Of a stretch of DNA of 64,000 nucleotides, positions 63,713-64,000 are shown one piece after another (positions within the stretch are counted from its first letter, which is position 1; every line of letters begins with the position of its first letter). The position numbers and the translations under genes are program-made. Under the pieces are notes generated by a model. That model searched no databases. It was not told where the DNA came from and saw nothing but the letters and a program-made list of their open reading frames with translations. Source of the DNA: Aplidium turbinatum. Lineage: Eukaryota > Chordata > Ascidiacea > Aplousobranchia > Polyclinidae. The DNA is taken from NCBI GenBank assembly GCA_918807975.1, contig OU964918.1:34704477-34768476 (forward strand), in the 5' to 3' direction.

Positions 63713-64000
63713 GGGCCGTTGACAGGATTTCTCGGGCCCGGTACCAATTTATTTTCAGGCCCCCTTCATCGACAATTATATGAATATAAAAGTTGTGTAC
63801 AAACTTTTATTGATGTCGTTTAAGCGTGGTCATTTAACAAATCTTGCGCAATCTTAAAATTACTTGAACCGCAAAACTTACTATCTCTATCTAGCGGTTG
63901 CTTTTATGAACTTTTATTTGTCACATGGCGCTAGAGTGTTACTTCCCAATTCCATTGATGTTTCACTGGTCATTCCATGCTCACCAGAAGAGAATTTGCA
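63713..64000. mobile_element. Possible hAT-like left end, runs off window
   Basis: CAGGGCCGTTGACAGGATTT followed by GGGCCCGG and GGCCCCC runs resembles the ends of the small GC-rich hAT-like elements. The right end is not in the window. Confidence 0.4.

Noticed and set aside
1-64000. CRISPR arrays, operons, LTR elements or Polintons
   Set aside because: No regularly spaced repeats, no paired long direct terminal repeats and no capsid, envelope or integrase-type sequence were seen; the window is eukaryotic with DNA transposons, SINEs and LINEs.

Overview
This window is AT-rich animal DNA. Its multi-exon genes have GT-AG introns, and it carries tRNA-derived SINEs, 5'-truncated LINEs and many cut-and-paste transposons. 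Nothing prokaryotic was seen. The main gene encodes an IGFN1 / myosin-binding-protein-C-type muscle protein, a family I associate chiefly with chordates. Together with the compact gene structure and low GC this points to an invertebrate deuterostome, with a tunicate as my preferred guess. The species is an inference and was not tested.

Layout. (1) 70-1905, + strand: an intronless 611-codon gene for a long coiled-coil protein of unknown function. (2) 1906-20404: intergenic DNA made largely of transposons. These include a hAT-like element with a second element and a SINE nested in it (4476-6605), and two inverted copies of a 2.3-2.6 kb element with perfect 8-bp target duplications (6692-9316 and 11198-13467). 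There is also a TA-flanked element between those copies, a hAT element and a large palindrome (16241-17522), and several SINEs. (3) 20405 to beyond the right edge, + strand: one gene of at least 34 exons. I assembled these exons by hand from domain homology and splice-phase agreement. They total 5,004 coding bases (1,668 codons) with every junction in frame. Domain order is Ig - three-helix domain - Ig x5 - Fn3 - Ig - Fn3 - Ig - Fn3 x3 - Ig - Fn3 - Ig. The final Ig domain continues past the window.

The three-helix segment and the Ig domain after it resemble IGFN1 most closely as I remember that protein. The Fn3-Fn3-Ig-Fn3-Ig tail matches the order of MyBP-C domains C6-C10. The expected role is a structural or regulatory protein of the sarcomere. 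The introns (about 0.1-5.7 kb) hold many transposons, two of which end within 30 bp of an exon. All exon frames are nevertheless intact, so the gene looks functional.

The two genes are on the same strand about 18.5 kb apart, with no sign of joint regulation. I found no CRISPR array, operon, true tRNA/rRNA gene or LTR-bearing element. The most unusual features are structural: recent near-perfect palindromes, nested insertions with an empty-site comparison, a short hairpin repeat family, and a possible poison-splice donor in the IGFN1-like gene.
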